Part shown: positions 54,866 through 63,743 of the stretch, in pieces | How positions within the stretch are numbered: the stretch's first letter is position 1 | Layout of the letters: each line of letters begins with the position of its first letter | NCBI GenBank assembly: GCA_900471485.1 | Contig: UCEU01000009.1 | Span: 119,559 to 183,558, forward strand | Source: Hyphomicrobiales bacterium | GTDB taxonomy: Bacteria; Pseudomonadota; Alphaproteobacteria; Rhizobiales; Rhizobiaceae | Direction of reading: 5' to 3' | DNA: 64,000 bases | Translations under genes and position numbers: made by a program | Notes under the pieces: generated by a model | What the model was told of the DNA's origin: nothing | The model's input: only the letters and a program-made list of their open reading frames with translations | Database searches by the model: none

Positions 54866-55288
54866 ATGAAAAAGATCACGATCGGCGGGGCGTCCAAGCG
54901 CAGCGGCGTGAAGGTGCCGACCATCCGTTACTACGAGGGTATCGGACTGCTTGCCGCTCCCAGCCGCAGCGAGGGCAACCAACGCTCCTACGAGCCGGCC
55001 GATCTGAGGCGTCTCACCTTCATCCGCCACGCGCGCGAGCTCGGCTTCGAGGTCGATGCCATCCGAACGCTGCTTTCGCTCCAGGACGAGCCGAACCAGT
55101 CCTGCGCCTCGGCCGATGCGATCGCCAAGGCGCGGCTGGTGGAAGTGGAGCAGCGCATCCGCAGCCTGACGGCATTGAAGGCGGAATTGGAGATGATGGT
55201 CGAAGGTTGCGGCCATGGCCGTGTCGATCAGTGCCGGGTGATCGAGGTGCTGGCGGACCATGGCGAATGCATGCATTCGCATCATTAA
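54866..55288 (+). CDS. MerR-family metal-responsive regulator (ZntR/CadR-like)
   Basis: A 140-residue regulator. The N-terminal winged helix-turn-helix (GGASKRSGVKVPTIRYYEGIGLL, about residues 7–29) is followed by the dimerisation helix. Cysteines at about 78 (QSCASAD) and in the C-terminal loop (EGCGHGRVDQCRV) plus the HGECMHSHH tail can bind metal. It is divergent from the ATPase gene, with the operator at 54834–54850 between them; ATG to ATG distance is 71 bases. Confidence 0.92.
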   Translation: MKKITIGGASKRSGVKVPTIRYYEGIGLLAAPSRSEGNQRSYEPADLRRLTFIRHARELGFEVDAIRTLLSLQDEPNQSCASADAIAKARLVEVEQRIRSLTALKAELEMMVEGCGHGRVDQCRVIEVLADHGECMHSHH

Positions 55289-55453
55289 GAGGCAGATGCA
55301 TCGGCAATGCAGGTGCTGGTTGTCTGGCGGTGGCGCCTGATTGCTCAATCCCTAAGCGTTCGCCTAAAGTTTAGACTTAGCTATGATTCTGATTTTATTT
55401 AGCTTTTTCCGTCATATAATATTTGGCCGCCACCAAATTCATGTGATTTTTCC

Positions 55454-57541
55454 ATGTCCAATATTCAGGATGCATTGCACCCGATCGATACGCCCAATGA
55501 CGACTTCCAGTCGTTGTTCGCCACCCATCCATCGCCGATGTGGGTGTATGATCCGGTTTCGCTGCGATTCCTGATCGTCAACAACGCGGCCGTCGATCTC
55601 TACGGCTACTCGCGCCAGGCCTATGCCGACATGACCGTGCTCGACATTCGCCCGGAGCGCGAACGCCAGCGCATGCGCGACGCCGTGCAGCGCCGCACGG
55701 ACATGGAGCGCGCCGAGCGCTGGACCCATCTGAAGGCCAATGGCGAGACGCTGGAGGTCCGCACCTACGGGCGTGCGGTGCGCTTCAACGGGCGCGACGC
55801 GATCCTGGCGATCGTGCAGGACCGCACGGAGGTCAATGCCGCGCACAAGCAGGTGACGGATACGCGGTCGCTGCTCGACAGCATCGTCGACAACCTGCCG
55901 ATCGGCGTCTTCGTCAAGGACATGGAGGAGGATGGCCGCTACATCCTCTTCAACGAGGCCTGCGGCGCGATCGTCGGTTACGACCCCGCCGAGGTTCTGT
56001 GCGAGGACGGCAAGGAGATATTCGACCGCAAGCAGGCGCTCGCGGTGCGGGAGCAGGATGCCCGTGCCTTCCAGTCGGGCTCACCCGTCAGTTTCGAGGA
56101 GACGACCAGCCATGCCGACGGCACCGCGCAGACACTGCGGACGGTGAAGCGTGCGCTTCCCGCGCCGGCAGGCAGCGCGCCGCGCTATCTGCTGGGCATT
56201 CTGCAGGATGTGACAGAGGAGCGCTCCGTCGAAACGCGGCTTGCCTACATGGCCATGCACGACGCCCTGACCGGCCTGCCGAACCGCGCCTTCTTCGCCG
56301 ATTACATCCAGCGCGAGGCGGCGCAGGCGACTGCGGACAAGCCGCTGGCGCTGCTCTATCTCGACGTCGACCACTTCAAGCATATCAACGACAGCAAGGG
56401 CCATGCGGCCGGTGACGCGCTGCTTTGCCAGGTCGCCTCGCGGCTGACCGGCCTTCTCGACGATGGCGATATCGTCGCGCGCCTTGGCGGCGACGAATTC
56501 GCCATATTGCTCAGGCTGAAGACGCGCGCGCTGATCGAAGGTTTCGCCGAACGGCTCTTGAAGGCGCTGGCGGCGCCCTTCGATCTCGATGGCGTCAACG
56601 AGCACGTGACCTGCAGCATCGGCATCGCGATTGCGCCCGAGCATGCCGCGACCGACGACGACGTGCTGATGCGGCACGCGGACCTGGCGCTCTACGCCGC
56701 GAAGGAGAGCGGACGGTCCACCTACCGTTTCTACCGGCCGGAAATGCGCCTGCAGGCGGAGCGGCGCCATATGCTGAGCGCCGAGCTTCACGAGGCGCTG
56801 CTGAAGCAGCAGTTCGAACTGCATTTCCAGCCGATCGTCCGGCTCGACAACGATGGGCTCGCCGGCTTCGAGGCGCTGATCCGCTGGCGACATCCGGTCC
56901 GCGGGCTGATCTCGCCGGTGGAATTCATCCCGATCGCCGAGGAGACGGGGTTGATCGTGCCGATCGGCGAATGGGTGCTGCGCGAGGCCTGCCGCGCCGC
57001 CGCCGCCTGGCCGGGTCACCTCAAGATCGCCGTCAATCTCTCCGTCTGCCAGTTTCGCCACAACGGATTGCTCGCCGCCGTGGTGGCAGCGCTCGATGAA
57101 GCCGGCCTCAATCCGGGTCGGCTGGAAATCGAAGTGACGGAATCGGTGTTTCTGGCCGACGTGAAGCAGAGCCTGCCATTGCTGCGGGCGCTGAAGGAAC
57201 TCGGGATCCGCATCGCCATCGACGATTTCGGCACCGGCTACTCCTCCTTCAGCTATCTGCGCGCCTTCGCCTTCGACAAGATCAAGCTCGACCGCAGCTT
57301 CGTGGCCGGCATCGAGACCGATCCCGGCAACCTTGCGATCGTGCGCGCCGTCGTCGGCATCGGCTCCGGCTTCAACGCCACGACGCTTGCCGAGGGCGTC
57401 GAGACCGAGGAGCAATTACAGCGGCTGAAGGATGAAGGTTTCAGCGAGGTGCAGGGCTTCCTGCTCGGCAAGCCGATGCGGCGCACTGAAGCCGAAGCGC
57501 TGATCCAGAGCGAGGCGCTACGGTTGCTGGCCGTCGGCTGA
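55454..57541 (+). CDS. PAS–PAS–GGDEF–EAL cyclic-di-GMP enzyme
   Basis: A 695-residue signalling protein without membrane helices. Two PAS domains come first ([22 protein letters not shown] near residue 25; [29 protein letters not shown] near 150). The diguanylate cyclase domain has [10 protein letters not shown] near residue 340. The phosphodiesterase domain has [11 protein letters not shown] near 470 and [30 protein letters not shown]. Both motifs are intact, so it may make or break c-di-GMP; the sensed signal is unknown. It stands alone between the MerR gene and mnmA. A weak GC hairpin without T run follows (57542–57560). Confidence 0.93.
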   Translation: MSNIQDALHPIDTPNDDFQSLFATHPSPMWVYDPVSLRFLIVNNAAVDLYGYSRQAYADMTVLDIRPERERQRMRDAVQRRTDMERAERWTHLKANGETLEVRTYGRAVRFNGRDAILAIVQDRTEVNAAHKQVTDTRSLLDSIVDNLPIGVFVKDMEEDGRYILFNEACGAIVGYDPAEVLCEDGKEIFDRKQALAVREQDARAFQSGSPVSFEETTSHADGTAQTLRTVKRALPAPAGSAPRYLLGILQDVTEERSVETRLAYMAMHDALTGLPNRAFFADYIQREAAQATADKPLALLYLDVDHFKHINDSKGHAAGDALLCQVASRLTGLLDDGDIVARLGGDEFAILLRLKTRALIEGFAERLLKALAAPFDLDGVNEHVTCSIGIAIAPEHAATDDDVLMRHADLALYAAKESGRSTYRFYRPEMRLQAERRHMLSAELHEALLKQQFELHFQPIVRLDNDGLAGFEALIRWRHPVRGLISPVEFIPIAEETGLIVPIGEWVLREACRAAAAWPGHLKIAVNLSVCQFRHNGLLAAVVAALDEAGLNPGRLEIEVTESVFLADVKQSLPLLRALKELGIRIAIDDFGTGYSSFSYLRAFAFDKIKLDRSFVAGIETDPGNLAIVRAVVGIGSGFNATTLAEGVETEEQLQRLKDEGFSEVQGFLLGKPMRRTEAEALIQSEALRLLAVG

Positions 57542-57688
57542 GCGGCCCTTTCGGGGCCGCCCCTTGCGCGGCAGGCCATTCCTTTCTATATCCTCGCTCA
57601 AGCAATTCCCGGCGGCCGATCCCGTCAGGACAGATGAAAGCCGCCGGATTGTGAGCGGTTCACGACAAGCTCTGGAATTGGCACCGCC

Positions 57689-58888
57689 TTGAACACACTG
57701 GATTTTGACAAGAAGCCGGAAGATACCCGCGTTGTCGTCGCCATGTCCGGCGGCGTCGACAGTTCCGTGGTGGCCGGCCTCCTGAAGCGCGAAGGCTACG
57801 ACGTGCTCGGCATCACGTTGCAGCTCTATGACCATGGCGCCGCCGTGCACCGCGCCGGCTCCTGCTGCGCCGGGCAGGATATCGACGATGCGCGCCGCGT
57901 CTGCGAAACGCTGGGCATCCCGCATTACGTGCTCGACTACGAAAAGCGCTTCCGCGACACCGTGATCAATCCGTTCATGGAAAGCTATGTGGCCGGCGAG
58001 ACGCCGATCCCCTGTGTATCGTGCAACCAGACCGTCAAGTTCGCCGATCTGCTCGAAACCGCCAAGGAACTCGGCGCCGACGCGCTGGCGACCGGCCACT
58101 ATATCCGTTCGCGCCCGAACGCCGCATCCGGCAATCCCGGCCGCCGCGCGCTCTACCGCCCTGCTGACACCGACCGCGACCAGAGCTACTTCCTGTTTGC
58201 GACCACGCAGGAGCAGATCGACTACCTGCGCTTTCCGCTGGGCGGCCTGCCGAAGGCGGAGACCCGCAAGCTCGCGGAAGAGATGGGCCTCGTCGTCGCC
58301 AAGAAGGCCGACAGCCAGGACATCTGTTTCGTGCCGCAGGGCAAGTACACCGACATCATCAACAAGCTGAAGCCGAATGCGGCTCTGGCTGGAGAGATCG
58401 TCCATCTCGACGGGCGCGTGCTGGGCGGCCACGAAGGCATCGTGCACTACACGATCGGCCAGCGCCGCGGCATCGGCGTCGCCACCGGCGAGCCGCTCTA
58501 CGTCGTCTATCTCGACGCCCGCTCACGGCGCGTCATCGTCGGCCCCAAGGAAGCGCTGGAAACGCACCGCGTCTACCTGCGCGACGTGAACTGGCTGGGC
58601 GATAGCGCGCTTGCAGAGGCGGCTTCGGGCGAGGGCTTTGCGTGCTTTGCCAAGGTGCGCTCCACCCGCATGCCGACGCCGGCCGTGCTGCATGCAGACG
58701 AGAGCGGCATCTATGTCGATCTTTCCGTCGGCGAAGCCGGCGTGGCGCCGGGCCAGGCCTGCGCGCTCTACTCCGCGCCCGGCGATAACGCCCGCGTCTA
58801 CGGCGGCGGGTTCATCGAACGCTCGGAGCGCGAACCGGCCGCGGAAGCCTCGCTGAAGGCGCTTCTGACGGCTCCGGTGGCCGCGTGA
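57689..58888 (+). CDS. mnmA: tRNA-specific 2-thiouridylase MnmA
   Basis: A 399-residue enzyme that puts sulfur on U34 of tRNA-Lys, Glu and Gln. The PP-loop is MSGGVDSSV at residues 19–27; catalytic Cys are in [10 protein letters not shown] (about 110) and QDICFVP (about 212). [13 protein letters not shown] marks the C-terminal domain. The start is TTG at 57689: no ATG lies before the PP-loop and the family begins about 15 residues upstream of it. Confidence 0.94.
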   Translation: MNTLDFDKKPEDTRVVVAMSGGVDSSVVAGLLKREGYDVLGITLQLYDHGAAVHRAGSCCAGQDIDDARRVCETLGIPHYVLDYEKRFRDTVINPFMESYVAGETPIPCVSCNQTVKFADLLETAKELGADALATGHYIRSRPNAASGNPGRRALYRPADTDRDQSYFLFATTQEQIDYLRFPLGGLPKAETRKLAEEMGLVVAKKADSQDICFVPQGKYTDIINKLKPNAALAGEIVHLDGRVLGGHEGIVHYTIGQRRGIGVATGEPLYVVYLDARSRRVIVGPKEALETHRVYLRDVNWLGDSALAEAASGEGFACFAKVRSTRMPTPAVLHADESGIYVDLSVGEAGVAPGQACALYSAPGDNARVYGGGFIERSEREPAAEASLKALLTAPVAA

Positions 58889-58999
58889 AAAAGGCCGGTG
58901 CATTTTCTCTGTCATGCGCTTGACATGACAGTGAGCCGCGCCTTATAAGCCGCTCATTCCACGGGCCAGGCGCATCGCAAACGGCACCGTAAGTGGTTT

Positions 59000-59076
59000 G
59001 GCTGGGTAGCTCAGTTGGTGAGAGCGCAGGATTCATAACCCTGAGGTCGGCGGTTCAATTCCGCCCCCCGCTACCA
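59000..59076 (+). tRNA. tRNA-Met (CAT)
   Basis: A 77-nt cloverleaf with anticodon CAT in CAGGA-TTCATAA-CCCTG (residues 59026–59042 region), D-loop AGTTGGTGA, T-stem GGCGG/CCGCC with TTCAATT loop, and encoded CCA. The acceptor arms GGCTGGG and CCCCGCT pair except at position 4–69 (T opposite C). It is elongator-like (no C1–A72 initiator mismatch). A tRNA-Ile(CAT) for lysidine is the other possibility. Confidence 0.9.
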
Positions 59077-59231
59077 TTTTTCTTCCTATGTACGTTCCTT
59101 TTTCGTTATGGCCGCCCGCCGGCTACAGAGTAGATTGTCGGCGAGCAGTCAGTTAACCGGTGGACTGACGGTGCTGGCGGTATGCGCGATGTTGAATCCC
59201 GGTTTGGCGAAGACTACGAATCTGGTGTTCG

Positions 59232-60983
59232 TTATCCTGCCGCCTTCTCTGCCGCATCCAGGCGGCCAAGGCGGGCGTAGAGGCTGTCCTTCTTTGAAAG
59301 GCTCTCGTGATCGCCTTCCTCCATGATGCGGCCCTGCTGCATCACGATAATCTTGCTGGCGCGGATCACAGTGGACAGGCGGTGGGCGATGACGATCACC
59401 GTTCGTCCGACCATCGCCTTGTCCAGCGCCTTCTGCACGGCCGCTTCCGATTCGGTATCCAGCGCCGAGGTTGCTTCGTCGAGCAGCAGGATCGGCGCAT
59501 TGCGCACCAGCGCGCGGGTGATCGACAGCCGCTGGCGCTGTCCGCCGGAGAGCGTCACGCCGTTTTCGCCGACCGGCGTGTCATAGCCCTGCGGCTGCTC
59601 CATGATGAAGTCGTGCGCATAGGCAAGGCGCGCCGCCTTCTCGATGTCCTCGTCGGTCGCCTGCGGTCTTCCATAGCGTATGTTCTCGCGGATCGTGCCT
59701 TCGAAGAGGTAGGGCTGCTGCGAGACATAGGCGAGGTTTTCGCGCAGCGACTGCTTCGTCACATGGGCGATATCCTGCCCGTCGATCAGCACCTGGCCCT
59801 GCTTCGGGTCAAAGAAGCGCGGGATGAGCGTGATCACGGTCGATTTCCCGGCGCCCGAGGGGCCGACCAGGGCGGTGGTCCTGCTGCCTTCGGCCGTAAA
59901 GCTGATCCCGCGCAGGACTTCGTCATTGCCATAGGCGAAGGATACGTCGCGAAACTCGATCCTGGCGTCCGTGACGACTAGCGGCTTCGCATCGGGCAGG
60001 TCGCGCTGGTGCGGGATCCTGTCCAGGAGCTCATAGATCATTTCGGCGTTGGTCACGGCGCCCGCCAGCTGCGTTGGCACCTTGGCCAGTCTTCTCGCCG
60101 GATCGTATGCGAGGAGGAGCGCCGTCAGAAAAGACAGGAAGCCGCCCGGCGGCACGGCGTGATAGATCGAGCGATAGGCGGCATAAGCCATGATGCCGGA
60201 GACTGCGAGGCCGGCCACGATCTCGATCAGCGGGCCGGAGCGCTCCGAAATCCGGACGATCTTGTTGTTGCGCCGTTCCGCCAGGCTAACGAGCGTGCCG
60301 ATCCGACCCTCGAGCTGCCTTTCCATGGTGAACGCCTTGACGATGGCGATGCCCTGCACCGCTTCCTGCATAGCGCCGAAGACGTGACTGCCGGCATGGA
60401 CGTTCTCGCGCGCGGCGACGCGCAGTCGCCTCGACAGCTTGCGCAGGCCATAGGCCAGCGGCGGTGCGGCCAGAAAGACCGCCAGGCTAAGCCAGGGCTC
60501 CTGAAGGAACATCACCGTAATAAGTGACACGAATGTCAAGAGATCACGGATGCTCGAGGTGATAGTGATGTTCAGAACCTCGCGAATGCCGCTGATGTTC
60601 TGGTTGAACTGGGCGACCAGCCGTGCGGACCGCTGCTCATGGAAGAAGCCAAGCGACAGCTTGAGGATGTGGGCATATGCGCGGGTCTGGTAGCGCGCCG
60701 TGATATTGTTGCCGATCCTCGAAAGCGCGACCGCCTGGCCGTAGCTGGCAAAGCCGCGCAGGACGAAGGCGATGAAGATCGCCAGGCAGATGCCCCACAC
60801 AAGCTCAGACTGGCGCTCGATGAACGCGGCATTGATCACAGATTTCATGATCCAGGCCGTGAAGGCGGTGGAAAGCGAGATCACGACAAGACACGTGATC
60901 GCGAAGGCATATTGCCAGATATATTCGCGCGCGTTCTCCTCAAAGACGCGGCGTATGATCTTGAGGGCCTTGCTGTCGTTCAA
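59232..60983 (-). CDS. ABC exporter (fused membrane and ATPase domains)
   Basis: A 583-residue type IV exporter half-transporter of the MsbA/lipid A or polysaccharide group. Six hydrophobic helices cover residues about 20–310. The ATPase domain has Walker A GPSGAGKST (about 370), the signature LSGGQRQRLSI (about 475), Walker B ILLLDEATSALD and a terminal switch His in VIVIAHRLST. No accessory gene for lipid A lies nearby; the pyruvyl transferase gene upstream on the same strand suggests an export job for a surface polysaccharide or lipid. That role is inference. Confidence 0.9.
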   Translation of the reverse strand: MNDSKALKIIRRVFEENAREYIWQYAFAITCLVVISLSTAFTAWIMKSVINAAFIERQSELVWGICLAIFIAFVLRGFASYGQAVALSRIGNNITARYQTRAYAHILKLSLGFFHEQRSARLVAQFNQNISGIREVLNITITSSIRDLLTFVSLITVMFLQEPWLSLAVFLAAPPLAYGLRKLSRRLRVAARENVHAGSHVFGAMQEAVQGIAIVKAFTMERQLEGRIGTLVSLAERRNNKIVRISERSGPLIEIVAGLAVSGIMAYAAYRSIYHAVPPGGFLSFLTALLLAYDPARRLAKVPTQLAGAVTNAEMIYELLDRIPHQRDLPDAKPLVVTDARIEFRDVSFAYGNDEVLRGISFTAEGSRTTALVGPSGAGKSTVITLIPRFFDPKQGQVLIDGQDIAHVTKQSLRENLAYVSQQPYLFEGTIRENIRYGRPQATDEDIEKAARLAYAHDFIMEQPQGYDTPVGENGVTLSGGQRQRLSITRALVRNAPILLLDEATSALDTESEAAVQKALDKAMVGRTVIVIAHRLSTVIRASKIIVMQQGRIMEEGDHESLSKKDSLYARLGRLDAAEKAAG

Positions 60984-61172
60984 TTCCGTCTATCTCTCAT
61001 CAGTCGGGCCTCTCGGCGCGAAGCGATCGGACTCAATCGCAGCAGGTGGCAGCATGTCCTGATCGCCTTGAGCCGTCTACGAATCGCCGCTTCCGATCTT
61101 CGAAATCCGACGATTCCCAATTTTGAGCGTTCCATAATTCTCCGCGATTTCCATCCACTTAGCCAAGCTTGG

Positions 61173-62000
61173 CTACTTGAAGGGAAACGATTTCAGCAAG
61201 GAGTTTAGCATTGCTTCGTCTGGGACGCAGGGCTCATAGGCAGAATCTTGCAAGTACGCCAAGGGAGACTTGAGAAAATCTTGAAAATCGACCGGTGATG
61301 CCAGAGGCTTTCCTCTTTGGGACGCGTAATCATCGAACTTGAAACCGTCGCCCTTTATGCGTCCGTGCGGCATCATCCATGACGATGGAATGCCATAAGC
61401 GTCCGCCACAATAAGCCCGTGTAGACTACTCGATACCACAAATTCGGAAGACGCAATCTCATTGGAAATGGCTTCCGGTTCGCCTAGTAGGTTTATTACC
61501 TTCCAATGATCGGGCAGTATGGCTTGGTAGTCATCCAAGAACGTCCGCAGCGTTGCGAAATGCGGGATAATTGCAACTGCATGCTTCTTCGGGCCTTTCG
61601 CAGGCCAAATTCGGGGCAATAGAAGACCAGGATCGCCGATTGCGATGTCTTCTGTGCCTATTCGGCTCCTTGTCAACTTGCCTCTGACTGCGTGGTAATT
61701 GACACTTTGGGGCCACAGCGGCTCTCCTGTCGAATCCATAAAGCCGGATCCCCAGACGTGAAGCTGCCGCCACGGCCGTCGCTTGTGGAGCGGCACGCTT
61801 TCCCGCTTTTGCATTTTGCGGTGATAGGAGTCGAGGATACTGCCTACGCCAATGAGTTCGGCTTTTGCCGCTGTGACGTATCTAGTCTCCAGATTGAAAA
61901 GCTCCCGCAGCAACGAAGCCATGAGGTTGTCGCCAAAGTTTTCCTGCGAATTGCCGAACCGGGATCCCACGGCGGCGGCAAAGACTTTTACGTTCCTCAA
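61173..62000 (-). CDS. Polysaccharide pyruvyl transferase family protein
   Basis: A 275-residue enzyme of the PS_pyruv_trans family. The N-terminal SQENFGDNLMASLLREL (about 17–33) and the C-terminal SSLHGLIVADAYGIPSSWM (about 190–208) are the usual motifs; HVWGSGFMDS (about 78) and IAIGDPGLLLP (about 118) fit the fold. It adds pyruvate ketals to sugars of exopolysaccharides. Codons are visibly less GC-rich than in neighbours. It is 189 bases upstream of the ABC exporter on the same strand. The acceptor polysaccharide cannot be told. Confidence 0.86.
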   Translation of the reverse strand: MRNVKVFAAAVGSRFGNSQENFGDNLMASLLRELFNLETRYVTAAKAELIGVGSILDSYHRKMQKRESVPLHKRRPWRQLHVWGSGFMDSTGEPLWPQSVNYHAVRGKLTRSRIGTEDIAIGDPGLLLPRIWPAKGPKKHAVAIIPHFATLRTFLDDYQAILPDHWKVINLLGEPEAISNEIASSEFVVSSSLHGLIVADAYGIPSSWMMPHGRIKGDGFKFDDYASQRGKPLASPVDFQDFLKSPLAYLQDSAYEPCVPDEAMLNSLLKSFPFK

Positions 62001-62087
62001 CTTGCGACTTTCTCTTATTCCAAAGGCCAGCGATGTGTTAGTGGGTTGAGTTTAGCGCGTCAACTTAAAGGCATCACTACGTCAAAG

Positions 62088-62219
62088 ATGTCCTCAATAA
62101 TGCCGACCGCTCACTACCGGGATGCGTCTGGATTACCAGCCACGATTAGGCTGTGCGATTCTTGTGAAGCGGTGAAGCTTTACGATGCGGCGCGTTGGAC
62201 CTGGGTGCATTGCAATTAA
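62088..62219 (+). CDS. Possible 43-residue Cys-containing small protein
   Basis: A short frame from ATG 62088 to TAA 62219. The last part reads IRLCDSCEAVKLYDAARWTWVHCN, with CDSC and HC spaced as in small zinc proteins. No clear ribosome site precedes it and the local GC is low. It may be a gene, a remnant or chance. Included because the composition is unlike a random frame. Confidence 0.3.
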   Translation: MSSIMPTAHYRDASGLPATIRLCDSCEAVKLYDAARWTWVHCN

Positions 62220-62232
62220 GGATTGCCTCAGC

Positions 62233-62367
62233 CTACTCCACCCCATAAACAAATACCTGCCGATACACAGCGATAAAGCCACCGACCGCGGTGAATGCGG
62301 CGAGCGCCATGGCGATCAGGATGATGGCCTTGGTGCTGCGGCTGTTGGGTTTCTGGTCGTCGGTCAT
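62233..62367 (-). CDS. Small single-pass membrane protein (44 residues)
   Basis: A 44-residue protein starting MTDDQKPNSRSTKA with one transmembrane helix (IILIAMALAAFTAVGGFIAVY, about residues 15–35). It has the usual charge pattern of a small inner-membrane protein. No family is recognised. A longer frame upstream exists on the same strand but has no homology-like content; this ATG is chosen because the soluble head plus helix is compact. Role unknown. Confidence 0.6.
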   Translation of the reverse strand: MTDDQKPNSRSTKAIILIAMALAAFTAVGGFIAVYRQVFVYGVE

Positions 62368-62567
62368 GTGGTCTCCAGAGTTTGGCAACAAGATATCGAG
62401 GCGCGGGTTGGCGCCGAATCCGGCCTTCGGGCGTTTGATATAGCTGATATGCCGGCAATTGCACCGGTCATGTCGTCGCGGCTGGCTTTTCTGTGGTTTC
62501 CTGCTGGCATCCCTGCGCGGCATTGCTTATGCAGGGGCGCTCATTCATCGCGGAATCGGAAAACGAC

Positions 62568-62831
62568 ATGGCCAAGAAACCCAAGCTGGAACATTCGGAA
62601 CTCGCGGGAGAGTTCACCGATGATGGTGTGACTGTTCTGGTGGATATCTTCCGGCCGGCCGGGACCAATGGGGACTGGCGGATGGAGGTCGTGACCCAGG
62701 ACGACAGTCTGATCGAGTGGGAGGAGCCTTTCGCCACGGATCGCGATGCGTTCGACGAATTCCTCGCGACGATCGCCCGCGACGGTATCCACACGTTCCT
62801 CGACGAGGAAGAGGGGCCGTCCGTCCACTGA
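62568..62831 (+). CDS. Small hypothetical acidic protein
   Basis: An 87-residue soluble protein with mixed beta/alpha content (KLEHSELAGEFTDDGVTVLVDIFRP, then WRMEVVTQDDSLIEWEEPFATDRDAFDEFLATI). The acidic C-terminus and the length look like a conserved rhizobial unknown. There is no signal peptide or motif I can name. ATG 62568 is preferred over 62493 because the upstream extension is Cys-rich and unlike the rest. A strong two-way terminator follows. Confidence 0.7.
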   Translation: MAKKPKLEHSELAGEFTDDGVTVLVDIFRPAGTNGDWRMEVVTQDDSLIEWEEPFATDRDAFDEFLATIARDGIHTFLDEEEGPSVH

Positions 62832-62872
62832 CGCCTCGGCCAGGCGGCGGAGATCTTGGATCCAATCATGCA

Positions 62873-62904
62873 AAAGCGCCCGGCGGTTGCCGGGCGCTTT
62901 CTTG
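62873..62904. terminator. Bidirectional terminator
   Basis: Perfect 12-bp stem AAAGCGCCCGGC / GCCGGGCGCTTT, loop GGTT, between the small acidic gene and the convergent BTLCP gene. Confidence 0.85.
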
Positions 62905-62957
62905 TTTGTGGAGTCGCCTGTTACCTATGCCGGCGCGGCTCGAACTTTGCGAAAAGC

Positions 62958-63545
62958 TCAGGTGCCGGAGAACTGGCGGGCGCGGGGGCCGGCCAGGGTC
63001 ACCTGCCATGCGCTCTTGTTGTTGAAGTTCTGCGTGGCCAGGAAGGTGTAGCCCGTGCTGCCCCACTGCTTGATGCTGCGGCTCAGATTGTCGAGCACAT
63101 AGTCGCCCGAGCTCAGGCGGGCGATGAGGACGACGTGGTTGTTGCCGCCGTGGTCGATGACGACGGACATGGCGAGCCGGTTGGCGGGGAAGCCGGCGTC
63201 GAGAAGCGTCTTCAGCTTCAGCAGCGCATAGTCCTCGCAATCGCCCTTGTTGTTGATCGGCAGCGACCAGTACTCGGCCTTGCCCACCGTCGCGGTGTCG
63301 TAAGCCGGCGTCACGCTGGAATTCACCTGCCTGTTGACGCTTTGCAGCAGCGTCAGCGCCTCGTTTTCATTCAGTGTCTTGCCGCCCTTGTTCTGGCACA
63401 GCCAGGCATAGCGCGTGCATGCCGAAGAGAAACCGACCGGCGCGCGAATGGAGCGCGATGCCTGCAGTGTCGAACCGGCGAAGGTTTCTGTTGGAAGGAA
63501 CGGCAGAAACGCAGCCAGGCTCAGAACTACTGCAAAATATCGCAT
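62958..63545 (-). CDS. Transglutaminase-like cysteine peptidase (BTLCP)
   Basis: A 195-residue exported protein. A signal peptide (about 1–24, ends FAGS) precedes the BTLCP fold. The catalytic Cys is in KGDCEDYALLKLKTL (about residue 102), the His in NNHVVLIARL (about 138) and the Asp in YVLDNLS (about 150). It belongs to the DUF920 group, often paired with RTX or LapD-type secretion and c-di-GMP systems, where LapG-like enzymes cut adhesins; here no LapD is adjacent, so the substrate is unknown. ATG 63545 is chosen because the signal peptide starts there. Confidence 0.88.
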   Translation of the reverse strand: MRYFAVVLSLAAFLPFLPTETFAGSTLQASRSIRAPVGFSSACTRYAWLCQNKGGKTLNENEALTLLQSVNRQVNSSVTPAYDTATVGKAEYWSLPINNKGDCEDYALLKLKTLLDAGFPANRLAMSVVIDHGGNNHVVLIARLSSGDYVLDNLSRSIKQWGSTGYTFLATQNFNNKSAWQVTLAGPRARQFSGT

Positions 63546-63710
63546 CAACTCATCCTTTTGGTTGAACCCCAATGTGTGGGCAATTTTTCCCGGCTGTATT
63601 GATTTGGTACGAATCTAACCGCGGAATAGTTAAGCGCATACTAATGGATTAAGGCTGAAACCGGGCCTACTCCTTCAATTTCAGATATTAGAAATGTATA
63701 AAATTAGAGG

Positions 63711-63726
63711 TTAACGAGCAGTTAAC
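63711..63726 (+). promoter_or_regulatory. CtrA-binding box
   Basis: TTAA (63711–63714), seven bases, TTAAC (63722–63726), an exact consensus match, also the core of a GTTAAC…GTTAAC palindrome. It ends 17 bases before the start codon at 63744, next to the GGAGGTGG ribosome site. Confidence 0.65.
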
Positions 63727-63743
63727 TTGTGGAGGTGGTGGCT

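Noticed and set aside
57542..57560. GC-rich hairpin after the GGDEF–EAL gene
   Set aside because: 7-bp stem without a T run; could be a chance GC palindrome, so it was not listed as a terminator.
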